59,262 nt of DNA from an uncultured Clostridia bacterium (GTDB taxonomy: Bacteria; Bacillota; Clostridia; TANB77; CAG-508). The stretch spans positions 1 to 59,262 of the forward strand of contig CAKPLZ010000008.1 in NCBI GenBank assembly GCA_934167835.1. The letters are read 5' to 3'. The translations under genes were made by a program, and so were the position numbers. The notes under the pieces are model-generated. The model was given only the letters and a program-made list of their open reading frames with translations. It made no database searches and was not told where the DNA came from. Of the stretch, positions 9,036-18,534 are shown piece after piece (the stretch's first letter is position 1; each line of letters opens with the position of its first letter).

Positions 9036-9065
9036 AATGGGTGAAATATAGTTCACCCATTTTTA
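9036..9065. terminator. Bidirectional terminator between convergent genes
   Basis: The hairpin AAAATGGGTGAA/TTCACCCATTTT has A- and T-rich flanks and sits between the DUF378 gene (+) and the DHHW gene (-). Confidence 0.75.
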
Positions 9066-10152
9066 TTTCAATGCCATACTGTTATTTATTACTAATGTGC
9101 TATATAGAAATAATATATCTGCATTCTCAAAATCCACATATTCGTTCAATATTTTAGGTGAAATATATCTTGTATCTACTAATGTTATTTTAGAATACCC
9201 TTCTGTTAATAGTGGTGCTAGGCTTGAAGCGTAAGAGTCTCTAAAAATTACTAATGTTTTGTTTGTTTTGTTGTTTGAATTACTTATCTCTATAAGTGGA
9301 GTTGCTCCTGATAGATATATGTCGTATTTGTCATATCCATTTAGTTTTTTCAAATTATATATTCCCCCTTGTTCTTTTGTCTCGTAGTTGTAAACATTGG
9401 CATAACCTATTGTATTATTTATTAGTATTCTTATTTCATCTTCCTTTGTGTTTATTGGTAACTGACCTGCATATACTCCTTTGAATGTTGCTACTTTTTG
9501 CTCATTGTAGTTTTCGGAAATGTTAAAGTTCATATTCTGAGCTATTGTTTTTGCCACATTCTGCAGTTTTTCTTGTTTCCAGTGTGAATCTGTATAGTAA
9601 TAACTATCTAATCCCAGGTCTTGGAATATGTCTATATATTGTAAATCTTTTAGGTTGTTTTGCATTATTTGCTTCATTTTATCGTAATCTAATTTTAGAT
9701 GGTTATTGTCTGTATAGTAGTTTTTGTCTGGTATTATTGAGTAATATATTTTGTTTGTTTCGTTTAAATAACTGTCTTTTATATAGTTTATCTTATTTGT
9801 TAAATTGATAACTGATTTTTCATCTAGTGGATAAATTTGTTCAACTAAAAAATCATTATATTTATATATTTTATTTACATCTTGTTTTTTTAAGACATTT
9901 AACTCTACTGATGTCTTTAATTTTCTGAATGTTTCTCTTTTATAAAAATTGTCCATTGCATAGTTATCAAATTTAGTTGCAAAGTTTCCGACTTGTTAGT
10001 TCTTTTATTGTAAAGCTTGGAATAGTGGCTAATTTACGCCTTTCTGTGATGGATATTTGCTCATCTTCTTTTGCTATGTTTATAATTAGCATTCCAAATA
10101 TCAGTATAAAAAATGTAATTATTACAATAATATTCTTTAATTTATCGTTCAT
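9063..10152 (-). CDS. DHHW-family (AlgX/AlgJ-like) polysaccharide O-acetylation protein, CGG-shifted
   Basis: The start ATG at 10150-10152 has AAGGAG seven bases upstream. An N-terminal membrane helix (IIVIITFFILIFGMLII) is followed by ITERRKLATIPSFTIKELTS, and then in-frame CGG at 9988-9990. Reading straight on stops four codons later. Skipping the C gives GNFATKFDNYAMDNFYKRE and an open frame to 9063, 362 residues in all. The catalytic motif DSHW occurs in YYYTDSHWKQE. RDSYASSLAPLL matches the SGNH-like Ser block. The gene lies 12 bp after an MBOAT gene, the usual pair for acetylating an exported polysaccharide. The NFATKFDNY region is a conserved family segment, which supports the shift. 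Confidence 0.85.
9988..9990 (-). other. In-frame CGG, +1 shift site (DHHW gene)
   Basis: The reading is ACA AGT CGG AAA CTT TGC AAC TAA. Skipping the C gives AGT GGA AAC TTT GCA ACT and continues the conserved protein. Confidence 0.85.
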
Positions 10153-10164
10153 CTTTATTCTCCT

Positions 10165-11556
10165 TTAAAATCTAAAATACAAAAATGGGTTGTAAGAATT
10201 ATCTACTAGATATGCTGTAACTACTATTAGTAAAACTGCTATATATACTGGTTCTAGTAGATTTATGGCTCTTTTTATTTTAGGTTTTTGTTGTAATTTT
10301 TGAATAAAGTTTTTTGGAATTGGTGTTGCTCCAATTATTCCAATTATTAAAATTATTGCATAACTTCTCAAATTGTAAATAGTAAATTTATTTATAAAGA
10401 CTTCTCCATTTGCACCAAATAAGCCTGCTATATTAGTTACTGCATCTCCCATATTATTTGCATTGAAGATTATAAAGCTTATCATTACAATAAATAATAC
10501 ATATATTCTTTTTATAAAATTAGGTGTTTTTTCTAAGTATTTTCCTAGGAAGAATTTTTCTATTAGTAGAATTACCCCAAACATTGCACCCCATATAACA
10601 AAGTTCCAACTTGCACCATGCCAAATTCCTGTAAGTAGCCATACAATAGCTATATTTCTTATATGCTTTGCTTTTCCTACTCTATTTCCTCCGAGAGGAA
10701 TATACACATAGTCTTTAAACCATGAACTTAGTGAAATGTGCCATCTTCTCCAAAATTCTGTAATACTCTTTGATATATATGGATAATTAAAGTTTTCAAG
10801 AAAATGGAAACCAAACATTCTGCCAAGACCTATTGCCATATCTGAATATGCTGAAAAATCAAAATATATTTGAAGCATATATGCTATTCCATATATCCAA
10901 TAAAAAGCAATACTCTTTTCTGTTCCATTTATAAAAATCTTACATAGTTCTCCAAGAATATTTGCAATTAATACCTTTTTGGCTAACCCTGTTGTAAAAC
11001 GAGTTATTCCATACGCTAAATCTTCCTTGGTTTGCTTTCTTTCATCTAATTCCTTTTCTATTGTTTCATATCTTACAATTGGTCCTGCTATTAGCTGTGG
11101 GAATAAGGTTACATAAGTTGTAAGTTTTAGAAGATTTTTTTGAACTTCTACATTTCCCCTATATACATCTATTTCATAGCTTAATATTTGGAAAGTGTAA
11201 AAAGATATTCCAATAGGAATTGCAAGCCTTAAAAGCGGAATATTTGTGTTAAATATCCAATTTACATTTTCCAAAATAAAATCTGTATATTTGAATATGC
11301 AAAATAGTCCCACATGAATAAATATCCCAAATATCAATATTGACTTGTTTTTGTGTTTATCTATCAATATTGCAATGATGTAAGATATAAGTATTTCGGC
11401 AAGCATTAATAAAATGTATTTGGGTTCTCCATAAAAATAAAATATTAATGATGCTATACATAGAATTGTATTTTTTATTTTTTTTGGCACAATAAAATAT
11501 GTAATTAATACTATTGGTAAAAAATAGTATAAGAAGCTAATACTCGTAAATAGCAT
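10165..11556 (-). CDS. MBOAT-family membrane O-acyltransferase
   Basis: This 463-residue polytopic protein belongs to the AlgI/DltB group. Conserved segments are SFYTFQILSYEIDVYRG, YFDFSAYSDMAIGLGRMFG, EFWRRWHISLSSWFKDYVYI and the catalytic His in GIWHGASWNFVIWG. It moves acyl (usually acetyl) groups across the membrane. The downstream DHHW protein would transfer them to an exported polysaccharide or wall polymer. The DHHW gene follows after 12 bp, so the two are co-transcribed. Confidence 0.94.
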   Translation of the reverse strand: MLFTSISFLYYFLPIVLITYFIVPKKIKNTILCIASLIFYFYGEPKYILLMLAEILISYIIAILIDKHKNKSILIFGIFIHVGLFCIFKYTDFILENVNWIFNTNIPLLRLAIPIGISFYTFQILSYEIDVYRGNVEVQKNLLKLTTYVTLFPQLIAGPIVRYETIEKELDERKQTKEDLAYGITRFTTGLAKKVLIANILGELCKIFINGTEKSIAFYWIYGIAYMLQIYFDFSAYSDMAIGLGRMFGFHFLENFNYPYISKSITEFWRRWHISLSSWFKDYVYIPLGGNRVGKAKHIRNIAIVWLLTGIWHGASWNFVIWGAMFGVILLIEKFFLGKYLEKTPNFIKRIYVLFIVMISFIIFNANNMGDAVTNIAGLFGANGEVFINKFTIYNLRSYAIILIIGIIGATPIPKNFIQKLQQKPKIKRAINLLEPVYIAVLLIVVTAYLVDNSYNPFLYFRF

Positions 11557-11576
11557 TGTTTCCCCCTTTTTATAGT

Positions 11577-11610
11577 TATAGCTCCCATTTCAGAGGGAGC
11601 TATTTTTTCT
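11577..11610. terminator. Hairpin AGCTCCC/GGGAGCT
   Basis: TAGCTCCC-loop-GGGAGCTA is followed by six T on the plus strand. It lies between the DUF4358 gene and the MBOAT gene and probably separates the two transcripts. Confidence 0.55.
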
Positions 11611-12194
11611 TATTGCATAACTATCATTTCTGGTGGTAATTCCACATCGCTAGAACTTTCTGTTCTTTCTAATTCTTTTCCAATTTCGTTATTTGCATAA
11701 GTTTTGAATCCTTCATATACTGGTTTTGCCCAATCTTCACTTGACATTACTAGGAATATTATATTTCCACTATTTGTAACATATACTTTTTCAGCTGAAA
11801 CACAAATCCATTTATTTGTGTCTATGTTATCCAACATTTCTTTTTTTATTGTTTCAATATCTGCTCCATCTTTTACCTTTACAGCTACTGCTGAATAGCT
11901 TTGAGCATTTATTAATGGTTCTGATACAACTAAAACTTCTACATCTTTGTTAGATTTTAGACCTGTAAATGTTGTAACAAGAGAGGCATCGTTGACATCT
12001 ATTTCAGCTGTTTCTAATGATGGTAAAGTGTCTCCTAACTTACTATAAATTTTTTCAAACATTGTTTTCATTTCTTCTGCTGTTTCCAGTTTTAAACCTT
12101 TTGAATTTTTATTTTTCATGCCAAATGCAAAGCCTATTATAATGCCAACAATTGCAATTACTCCTATAATTATATAAATTATTTTTTTATTCAT
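11610..12194 (-). CDS. DUF4358-type lipoprotein-like membrane protein
   Basis: The product has 194 residues. An N-terminal transmembrane anchor (IIYIIIGVIAIVGIIIGFAFG) precedes an extracytoplasmic domain with the DUF4358 pattern SYSAVAVKVKDGADIETIKK, NIDTNKWICVSAEKV and NSGNIIFLVM. The family is common in Clostridia and its function is unknown. The ribosome binding site (AGGAGG) is strong. It may be an independent gene. Confidence 0.8.
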   Translation of the reverse strand: MNKKIIYIIIGVIAIVGIIIGFAFGMKNKNSKGLKLETAEEMKTMFEKIYSKLGDTLPSLETAEIDVNDASLVTTFTGLKSNKDVEVLVVSEPLINAQSYSAVAVKVKDGADIETIKKEMLDNIDTNKWICVSAEKVYVTNSGNIIFLVMSSEDWAKPVYEGFKTYANNEIGKELERTESSSDVELPPEMIVMQ

Positions 12195-12280
12195 AAAAAC
12201 CTCCTTTTAGTTTATGCATGTATAATATCATAATTCATTTAAGTATGCAATACCTATACCACAAAAAAACTAATTTATTA

Positions 12281-14478
12281 TTAACTTCTTAATCTTAATG
12301 CGTTTAATACTACAGTTAAGCTACTTACAGTCATTGCAAGTGCTGCAATCATTGGGTTTAATGCGATTCCAAATTTTACAAATATTCCACATGCAATTGG
12401 AATCATACAAATGTTATAGAAGAATGCCCAAAATAGGTTTTGTTTTATGTTTCTTATTGTTTTATGGCTTATTTCTATTAAGTCATTTATTCTATTTAGG
12501 TTATCACTCATAATTACAATACCTGCTGAATCCATTGCTATATCTGTACCAGTAGATACTGAAACTCCTATATCTGCTGTAACTAAGCTTACACTATCAT
12601 TTATTCCATCTCCACACATCATTACTATTCCATGTTTTTTTAGTTCTTTTATTTTTTCTGCTTTCTCTTTTGGTGTAACATTGCTAATTACATTATCTAT
12701 ACCGATTTGTTTTGCAATTATTCCGTGCTGTTTTTTCGTTATCTCCTGTAAGCATTACAACTTCTATGTTTTGTTTCTTAAGTTTTTTAATTACTTCTAC
12801 AACATTATCTTTTAAAATATCTTTAACTCCAATTAGAGCTACTATTTTTTCATTTTTTGCTACGAATAATATGCTGTTTTCATCATTTATTAAGTTTTCT
12901 TCATCCTGCGCAGAACTTATTGCAATATTATTTTGCTCCATTAATTTTCTGTTTCCTATTAAGTATTTATTGTCATTAATTGAAGCCTCTAGTCCAAAAC
13001 CTGGTATTGCTTTGAAACTTTTTACATCTCCTAATTCAATTTTTTCCTCTATCGCTTTATTTACAATAGCCATTGCTATTGGGTGTTCTGATTTTTTCTC
13101 AATACTTGCAATGTCCTTCAAAAGCTCTGCATCACTTAAATTTGTATAGTTATACATTTTTGAAACACTTAAAACTCCCTTTGTTAATGTGCCTGTTTTA
13201 TCAAAACATATAGTTTTTACTTTGTGTGAATTTTCTAATGCTTCACTTTGTTTTATAAGTATTCCTTTTTTACTTGCATTGCCTGATGCAATAACTATTG
13301 CAAGTGGTGTTGCAAGTCCTAAACTACATGGACATGCAACCACTAATATGCTTACAAAAATATTTATTGCAAATGCAATGTCTTTTGATATAATATACCA
13401 TACAATAAAAGCAATTCCTGCTATTACAAGAATTGTTGGAACAAACACTCCACTTATTTTATCTGCAACCTTTGCAATTGGAGCCTTTGTTGATGTGGCA
13501 TTTGCAACAAGTCTTACTATTTCTGAAACAGTAGATTCTCTTCCTATTTTTTCTGCTCTATATTTAATTGTTCCTTCAAAATTTATACTTCCTGCAATAA
13601 CTTTTGCTCCAGCTTCCTTTTTTACTGGAGTGCTTTCTCCTGTAATAAAAGCTTCATTTATATGTGTTGTGCCTTCCACTACTTCTCCATCTACTGCAAT
13701 TTTTTCTCCTGGTTTACAAATTACTATGTCCCCTTTTTGTATTTCATCTATTGTAACTTTAATTTCATTTCCATCTCTAATAATTACAGCATTATTTGGA
13801 GTTATACTCATAAGAGCTTGCAAAGCTTCTTTTGTTTTGTTTTTATTTTTGTTTTCTATAAATTTTCCTATCTTTATAAAGAAAATTACAATAGCAGCTG
13901 ATTCAAAATATAAGTTTTCTACATAATTTGTATTTCCTGTTAAAATCTTTGCAGTTCCATAAATGCTATATGCAAAGCTTGCTAAAACTCCTATCATAAC
14001 CAGTGTATCCATATTAGGTGTTTTATGGATTAAGTTTTTATATCCATTTTTCAAGATATCTCTTCCAAATATCATTACAATTACTGTAAGAACAAAAAGA
14101 GAAATTGCATAATTTACTGGGTGAGTTGTCATATTTAAAAATGGAATTACTGGCAAACTTACCATGTGAGACATTGATATATATAATATTAGTATTGAAA
14201 TTACAGTAATTCCAATTAGTTTATACTTCTCATTAGATTTTTTCTTCTCCTCTTTTTGAAAAGTATCTATTCCCAAACTCTTAAAGCCTGCTTTTTCAAC
14301 AAATTTCTCAATTTGCTCTAAGTTTAATTTATTCTCATCATACTCTATGTTTGCATTGTTCATTACAAGATTTACAGAAGCTTCCTTTATTCCGCTCCTG
14401 TTTATTCAAATATTTTTCAAGGCCTGAAGAGCATGCAGAACAGGTCATTCCATCAATTTTCAAAATTACTCTTTTCAA
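12281..14478 (-). CDS. copA: Copper-translocating P1B-type ATPase, two CGG shifts
   Basis: A TTG start at 14476-14478 follows AGGAGG. Residues 1-70 form a heavy-metal-associated domain (KIDGMTCSACSSGLEKYL). In-frame CGG at 14392-14394 is skipped to give GIKEASVNLVMNNANIEY, completing that domain. The body has eight membrane helices, TGES, VACPCSLGLA (CPC metal site), DKTGTLTKG, SEHPIAMA and LTGDNEKT. A second CGG at 12723-12725 is skipped to give TAGIIAKQIGID and then MCGDGINDS. The total is 731 residues, normal for CopA. Without the shifts the gene falls into three pieces, none with all motifs. CPC and the final-helix pattern fit Cu(I) export. Confidence 0.9.
12723..12725 (-). other. In-frame CGG, +1 shift site (copA, site b)
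   Basis: The reading is ACA GCA CGG AAT AAT TGC. Skipping the C gives ACA GCA GGA ATA ATT GCA (TAGIIA), joining TGDNEKT to the GDGIND hinge motif. Confidence 0.9.
14392..14394 (-). other. In-frame CGG, +1 shift site (copA, site a)
   Basis: The reading is CAG GAG CGG AAT AAA GGA. Skipping the C gives GAG GGA ATA AAG GAA GCT TCT GTA (EGIKEASV), the usual third strand of a heavy-metal-associated domain. Confidence 0.87.
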
Positions 14479-14502
14479 AACTTTTCCTCCTTGGCATATA
14501 GT

Positions 14503-15099
14503 TTACCCAGCATAATTGTTTCCTAACCATATTCTTGAAATAACATCTATCATAAATAGCGTAAAAACACATATTGTAGTTATATTAACGACCTTTTGAT
14601 TTCCTGATATGAATTTTTTTAAAATTGGCTGAACTAAGTAAACTCCAAGTAATGATACAAAACCGAATTTAATATCTGGTATTAATGCAATTCTACCATC
14701 AAAGTTCATAAATTCTCCTGAATAATCCCAAAGTGTCTTAAAATCTCCCCAAGTCCAGTCTATTATGTATGAACATACAAGCTCCACAATAGTTGATATT
14801 ACTATAGTTTCAAGGAATATAACTATTGGCCTTATATTTATTTTTCCTAAAAGAATTTTCTTTTCCTTCGTTCTAAAAAGCAGTATCATTATAATTATCC
14901 CGCCAAAGCCATATATTGTAAGCCATGGGCCCCATAAGGCTCCTCTATTTACAATCATTTTTTCCTCTATTGCAAAAACCAATTCTTCATATACCCAACC
15001 ACATACAGAAAAAACTAAAAAGAAAATGAAAATATCCCTTAATATTTCAATTTTCTTTTTGTTTGTAAAATCAATTCCAAAATTCAATATCTTATTCAT
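14503..15099 (-). CDS. CmpB-like putative ABC transporter permease (PF06541 type)
   Basis: I take the ATG at 15097-15099, which has GGGGGAT seven bases upstream (an alternative start lies 15 bp earlier). The product has about 198 residues and five to six membrane helices. It carries the family signature FSVCGWVYEELVF...NRGALWGPWLTIYGFG. The family is common in Clostridia and is labelled a putative ABC permease, but no partner ATPase is adjacent. Its substrate is unknown. Confidence 0.8.
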   Translation of the reverse strand: MNKILNFGIDFTNKKKIEILRDIFIFFLVFSVCGWVYEELVFAIEEKMIVNRGALWGPWLTIYGFGGIIIMILLFRTKEKKILLGKINIRPIVIFLETIVISTIVELVCSYIIDWTWGDFKTLWDYSGEFMNFDGRIALIPDIKFGFVSLLGVYLVQPILKKFISGNQKVVNITTICVFTLFMIDVISRIWLGNNYAG

Positions 15100-15196
15100 C
15101 ACAATATCCCCCATTATTCGACAAATTTTGATTGAATTATATCATAAAGAAGAATAACTTACAATAGCTATTCTCCTTATTGGATTTAATATTTAA

Positions 15197-16390
15197 TTAG
15201 TTTATTGCTACACCATTTACATATAATTTGTAACCGTTGAAGTTTATGTTGCTATAACTTGTATTCGATGTTTCAAGTGCTGTTATATAGCTGTCTCCTG
15301 TTAAAGTTATCTTTGAGCTGCTATCTAGTTTTAGTGTTATTGATTTTGCTGTGTTTTCGCTATTTATTGTTCCTGTGTATTTTGGTATAAAAATTATCAA
15401 ACCAATTATTGCAGCACCAATTGCTAAAATCAATACAGCTCCTGCTGCTACGTCTTTTGCAAGTTTTGCTTTTTCATTTTTTTCTGGCATTGCTATATCT
15501 ACTGTTGTTTCTATTGAAGTGTTTATTAGTTCTCCACCTATAACTGCCATAAAGCAAATTATGCATATTATCCATTCATATACATTTAATTTAAAGATTA
15601 TTCCTGCAAATATTACTAAACACATTATTATTGCATGTATCTTCATGTTTCTTTCTGTTTTGAATGCTGATATAATTCCTTGCCATGCATATTTGAAACT
15701 ATTTGCTATCTTCTTTGTTTTCACCTTAAGTTCTCTTTTCTTTCTTAAAGCTGTTTTTTTCTCATTTTCCTTCATCATGAGTTTATTAACAGCCATTATG
15801 TATATTATTAAATATGAAACCGATATTAAAAAGCCTCCTATAACATCACTGGTGTAATGTACTCCTAAGTAAATTCTGCTTATTCCTATTGTTCCTATAA
15901 GCAATCCTAATAAAACAGTTAGACCCCATTTTATATATTTATTTTTGATATACTTATAGCTTAAATATATCAAATACCCATAAAATGCCATTCCAACCAT
16001 TGAGTGCCCTGATGGGAAGCTGTATCCTGTCTCTTCGATTATTCTAAATTCAGTTGGACGTGGTCTTTGTAATATTCGTTTGAGTATTTGGTTTAATAGT
16101 GTAATTATGGCTAAGTTTGCGCATATTGATATTCCTATTCGTTTATCTTTTATGCATAATACTAGTAATATTGTAAGAGTTATTAGAAAAATTGCTCCTC
16201 CAAGCTCTGTAATAACTTTTGCAACCGGTGTTGCAGTTTCTCCTATTAAAAATTTTGATACTAGTTCATATCCTAAAATGTCACCTTGCATTATTTCTTT
16301 ATTAAAAACATCTTCAGCTAATGCTAAAAAACCTATCAAACATAGAAATAATATTAACCACTTTAAGTATTTCTTTATAAAATCCTTCAT
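15197..16390 (-). CDS. PAP2 phosphatase fused to a diacylglycerol-kinase domain
   Basis: The product has 397 residues. Residues 1-215 form a PAP2 membrane phosphatase with KRILQRPRP, SFPSGHS and SRIYLGVHYTSDVIGG. Residues about 230-345 are a DgkA-type domain (FKYAWQGIISAFKTERNMKI, GELINTSIETTVD, KLAKDVAAGAVL). A 55-residue Ser/Thr/Asn-rich tail ends in YKLYVNGVAIN. The protein probably recycles undecaprenyl phosphate or phospholipid intermediates at the membrane (inference from the two domains). It directly follows the ABC operon, 3 bp from the permease end. Confidence 0.88.
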   Translation of the reverse strand: MKDFIKKYLKWLILFLCLIGFLALAEDVFNKEIMQGDILGYELVSKFLIGETATPVAKVITELGGAIFLITLTILLVLCIKDKRIGISICANLAIITLLNQILKRILQRPRPTEFRIIEETGYSFPSGHSMVGMAFYGYLIYLSYKYIKNKYIKWGLTVLLGLLIGTIGISRIYLGVHYTSDVIGGFLISVSYLIIYIMAVNKLMMKENEKKTALRKKRELKVKTKKIANSFKYAWQGIISAFKTERNMKIHAIIMCLVIFAGIIFKLNVYEWIICIICFMAVIGGELINTSIETTVDIAMPEKNEKAKLAKDVAAGAVLILAIGAAIIGLIIFIPKYTGTINSENTAKSITLKLDSSSKITLTGDSYITALETSNTSYSNINFNGYKLYVNGVAIN

Positions 16391-16392
16391 TT

Positions 16393-17625
16393 TTACTCCT
16401 TATTTTCCCTTGCCATTTTTATTGCATCTTTTAGGCTTAATCTTGCACCTGTATTTAGTATTGTTGATGAATATACTTTTATTGCAAGCATTGCTACAAG
16501 TGCTGTTGTTGCTATTAATACTAATACTGAAGTTATAACCTCTCCAGTTGTTGCTGTTCCCATCATTACTCTAAGTGGCATACAGAATGGTGATGATATT
16601 GGAACGATTCCAGCTAATTTGTTTACACTGCTACTTGGATTCATCATTGAAAAATATGCTAAGTAAAATCCTATTACTGCTACAAAGCTTACTGGTCCAT
16701 TTGCTGACTGCACATCCTCCGGTTTGCTTACTGTTGCTCCTGTTAATGCAAAGAATAGTGAATATAGTCCATATCCTAAGCAGAAGTATATTAGTGTTAT
16801 AATAAATAGTGTTGGAGTAATTGTTGATACATCAAATATTGAGCTTAATATTTCTGGGTCCATACAGAATTTTGCTGATATTATGGCAACAATCATCATT
16901 AATATTACTTGTATTAACCCTACAATTCCTATTCCTAATGTTTTTCCAAGTACTATTGTTTTACTATCTGTTGATGTAACTAGTGTTTCTATTATTTTTG
17001 ATGTTTTTTCAGTTGTTATTGCAGTTGATACTTGGCCTGCGCAGAAAAACACTGCGTAGAATAACACTATTGATATCATCATCATTATAAATATATTACC
17101 CTTTGCTGCATTTTCATCTGTTTCTGTAAGTGTTACATCAAATTCAGGTTCTAGGCTTGATAGTTCTTCTGGGCTTAGGTTTAATTTTTTTACTTGCAAG
17201 TTGCTGTATAAATTTGTAAATGTTGCAACTAATGTTTGTGGAACTTCTCCATAATTTACTGCAGCACTTTCAACTATGTATTCCATTTTTACTGTATTTT
17301 CTTGTTTTGAAAATTTGATACACGCATCTACATCATTTTTTATTTTTTCTTTAATTTCTTCTAAGTTTAATTCTTCTGTTGTTGTTTGGAATTCGTAGCC
17401 TAAACCTGCTTCGTTTAGATTGTTTGCCATTCCTTCAAAAAGATTTTCCGGATCTATTATCAACACTTTTTCGCCAGAGCCATCATTCCCAAGTTTTTTC
17501 ATTATATTTGGTATGTTGAATGCCAATGCGATTATGATTAATATAACCAATGTTGATATTATAAATGATTTTCTTCTTACCATTTCGCTTATTGTAAAAG
17601 CTGTTACTGTTTTTAAATTTTTCAT
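16393..17625 (-). CDS. ABC-2 type permease, NatB-like
   Basis: The start ATG at 17623-17625 sits just past the ATPase stop and shares its AGGTG site. The protein has about 410 residues. One N-terminal helix is followed by a large extracytoplasmic domain (about 45-170), then five helices. The fragment ITTEKTSKIIETLVTSTDSKTIVLGK is typical of NatB/YhaP permeases. Together with the ATPase upstream it forms an exporter, possibly for Na+, a toxic peptide or an antibiotic. The substrate cannot be inferred from sequence. Confidence 0.87.
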   Translation of the reverse strand: MKNLKTVTAFTISEMVRRKSFIISTLVILIIIALAFNIPNIMKKLGNDGSGEKVLIIDPENLFEGMANNLNEAGLGYEFQTTTEELNLEEIKEKIKNDVDACIKFSKQENTVKMEYIVESAAVNYGEVPQTLVATFTNLYSNLQVKKLNLSPEELSSLEPEFDVTLTETDENAAKGNIFIMMMISIVLFYAVFFCAGQVSTAITTEKTSKIIETLVTSTDSKTIVLGKTLGIGIVGLIQVILMMIVAIISAKFCMDPEILSSIFDVSTITPTLFIITLIYFCLGYGLYSLFFALTGATVSKPEDVQSANGPVSFVAVIGFYLAYFSMMNPSSSVNKLAGIVPISSPFCMPLRVMMGTATTGEVITSVLVLIATTALVAMLAIKVYSSTILNTGARLSLKDAIKMARENKE

Positions 17626-17626
17626 G

Positions 17627-18520
17627 TTACATAGCACCTACCTTTTCTATGAATATTTCATTTAAAGTAGGCTTTTTAAATTCGAATTTTGTTACATTAA
17701 TATTGCTATCTGCCAACTTTTTGAATAATTCGTACCCTTGATTTTCTGCTTTAATTTTAATTATATAATGTTTTCCATTGTTTTGTAGAACTTCTATTTG
17801 TTGTTCTTGTAATAGTTTATCAATATTTTCACTGCATATTATTTCAATTTTTTCTGATGGATAACTTTGTTTTATTTCCTCCAAATTGCCTTGCAATACT
17901 GTATTTCCTCTATTTAGAATTGTTAAATTAGTGCAGAATTCCTCTATTGAATTCATTTGATGACTAGACATTATTATGTATTTTCCTTGTGTAATTAATT
18001 CTTTCATAACCTCACTTAACATTTCTGTATTTACTGGGTCAAGTCCACTAAATGGCTCATCTAGCACTATTAATTCTGGATTATTCATTACTGCTATTAT
18101 AAATTGAATTTTTTGTTGATTTCCTTTTGAAAGTTTTTCAGCAAGCATGTTTTTGTATTCTACCATATCTAGTCTTTTTAACCAATAATCAATTGATTCT
18201 GTCGCCTCTTTTACTTTCATTCCTTTTAATTTTGCAAAATACATTAGTTGATTAAATATCTCAGTTTTTGGATATAATCCTCTTTCTTCTGGCATGTATC
18301 CAAAGTTCACATTTTCTCTTTTTACTTCTTTTCCATTCCAAGTGATAGTTCCTGATGTTTTTTTAATAATTCCTAAAATCATTCTTATTGTAGTTGTTTT
18401 TCCTGCTCCATTTGTTCCTAGAAGGCCATAAACTCCAGGTTTATCTATAGAGAGATTTAAGTGTTTTACCGCCTCTTTTGTGCCAAAATTTTTGCACACA
18501 TCTTTAATTTCTAACCCCAT
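17627..18520 (-). CDS. ABC transporter ATPase, NatA-like
   Basis: The 297-residue nucleotide-binding subunit has Walker A GTNGAGKTTTIRM, signature LSKGNQQKIQF, Walker B LIVLDEPFSGLDP and the H-loop SSHQM. A C-terminal extension of about 80 residues is typical of NatA/YhaQ subunits. It lies between another ABC gene pair and its own permease, all in one direction with gaps under 20 bp. Co-transcription under the GntR regulator is likely. Confidence 0.93.
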   Translation of the reverse strand: MGLEIKDVCKNFGTKEAVKHLNLSIDKPGVYGLLGTNGAGKTTTIRMILGIIKKTSGTITWNGKEVKRENVNFGYMPEERGLYPKTEIFNQLMYFAKLKGMKVKEATESIDYWLKRLDMVEYKNMLAEKLSKGNQQKIQFIIAVMNNPELIVLDEPFSGLDPVNTEMLSEVMKELITQGKYIIMSSHQMNSIEEFCTNLTILNRGNTVLQGNLEEIKQSYPSEKIEIICSENIDKLLQEQQIEVLQNNGKHYIIKIKAENQGYELFKKLADSNINVTKFEFKKPTLNEIFIEKVGAM

Positions 18521-18534
18521 TTTTCTTCCTTCCT

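Noticed and set aside
12281..14478. copA as a pseudogene or two separate genes
   Set aside because: All catalytic motifs are intact once the two CGG sites are skipped, and spacing is normal.
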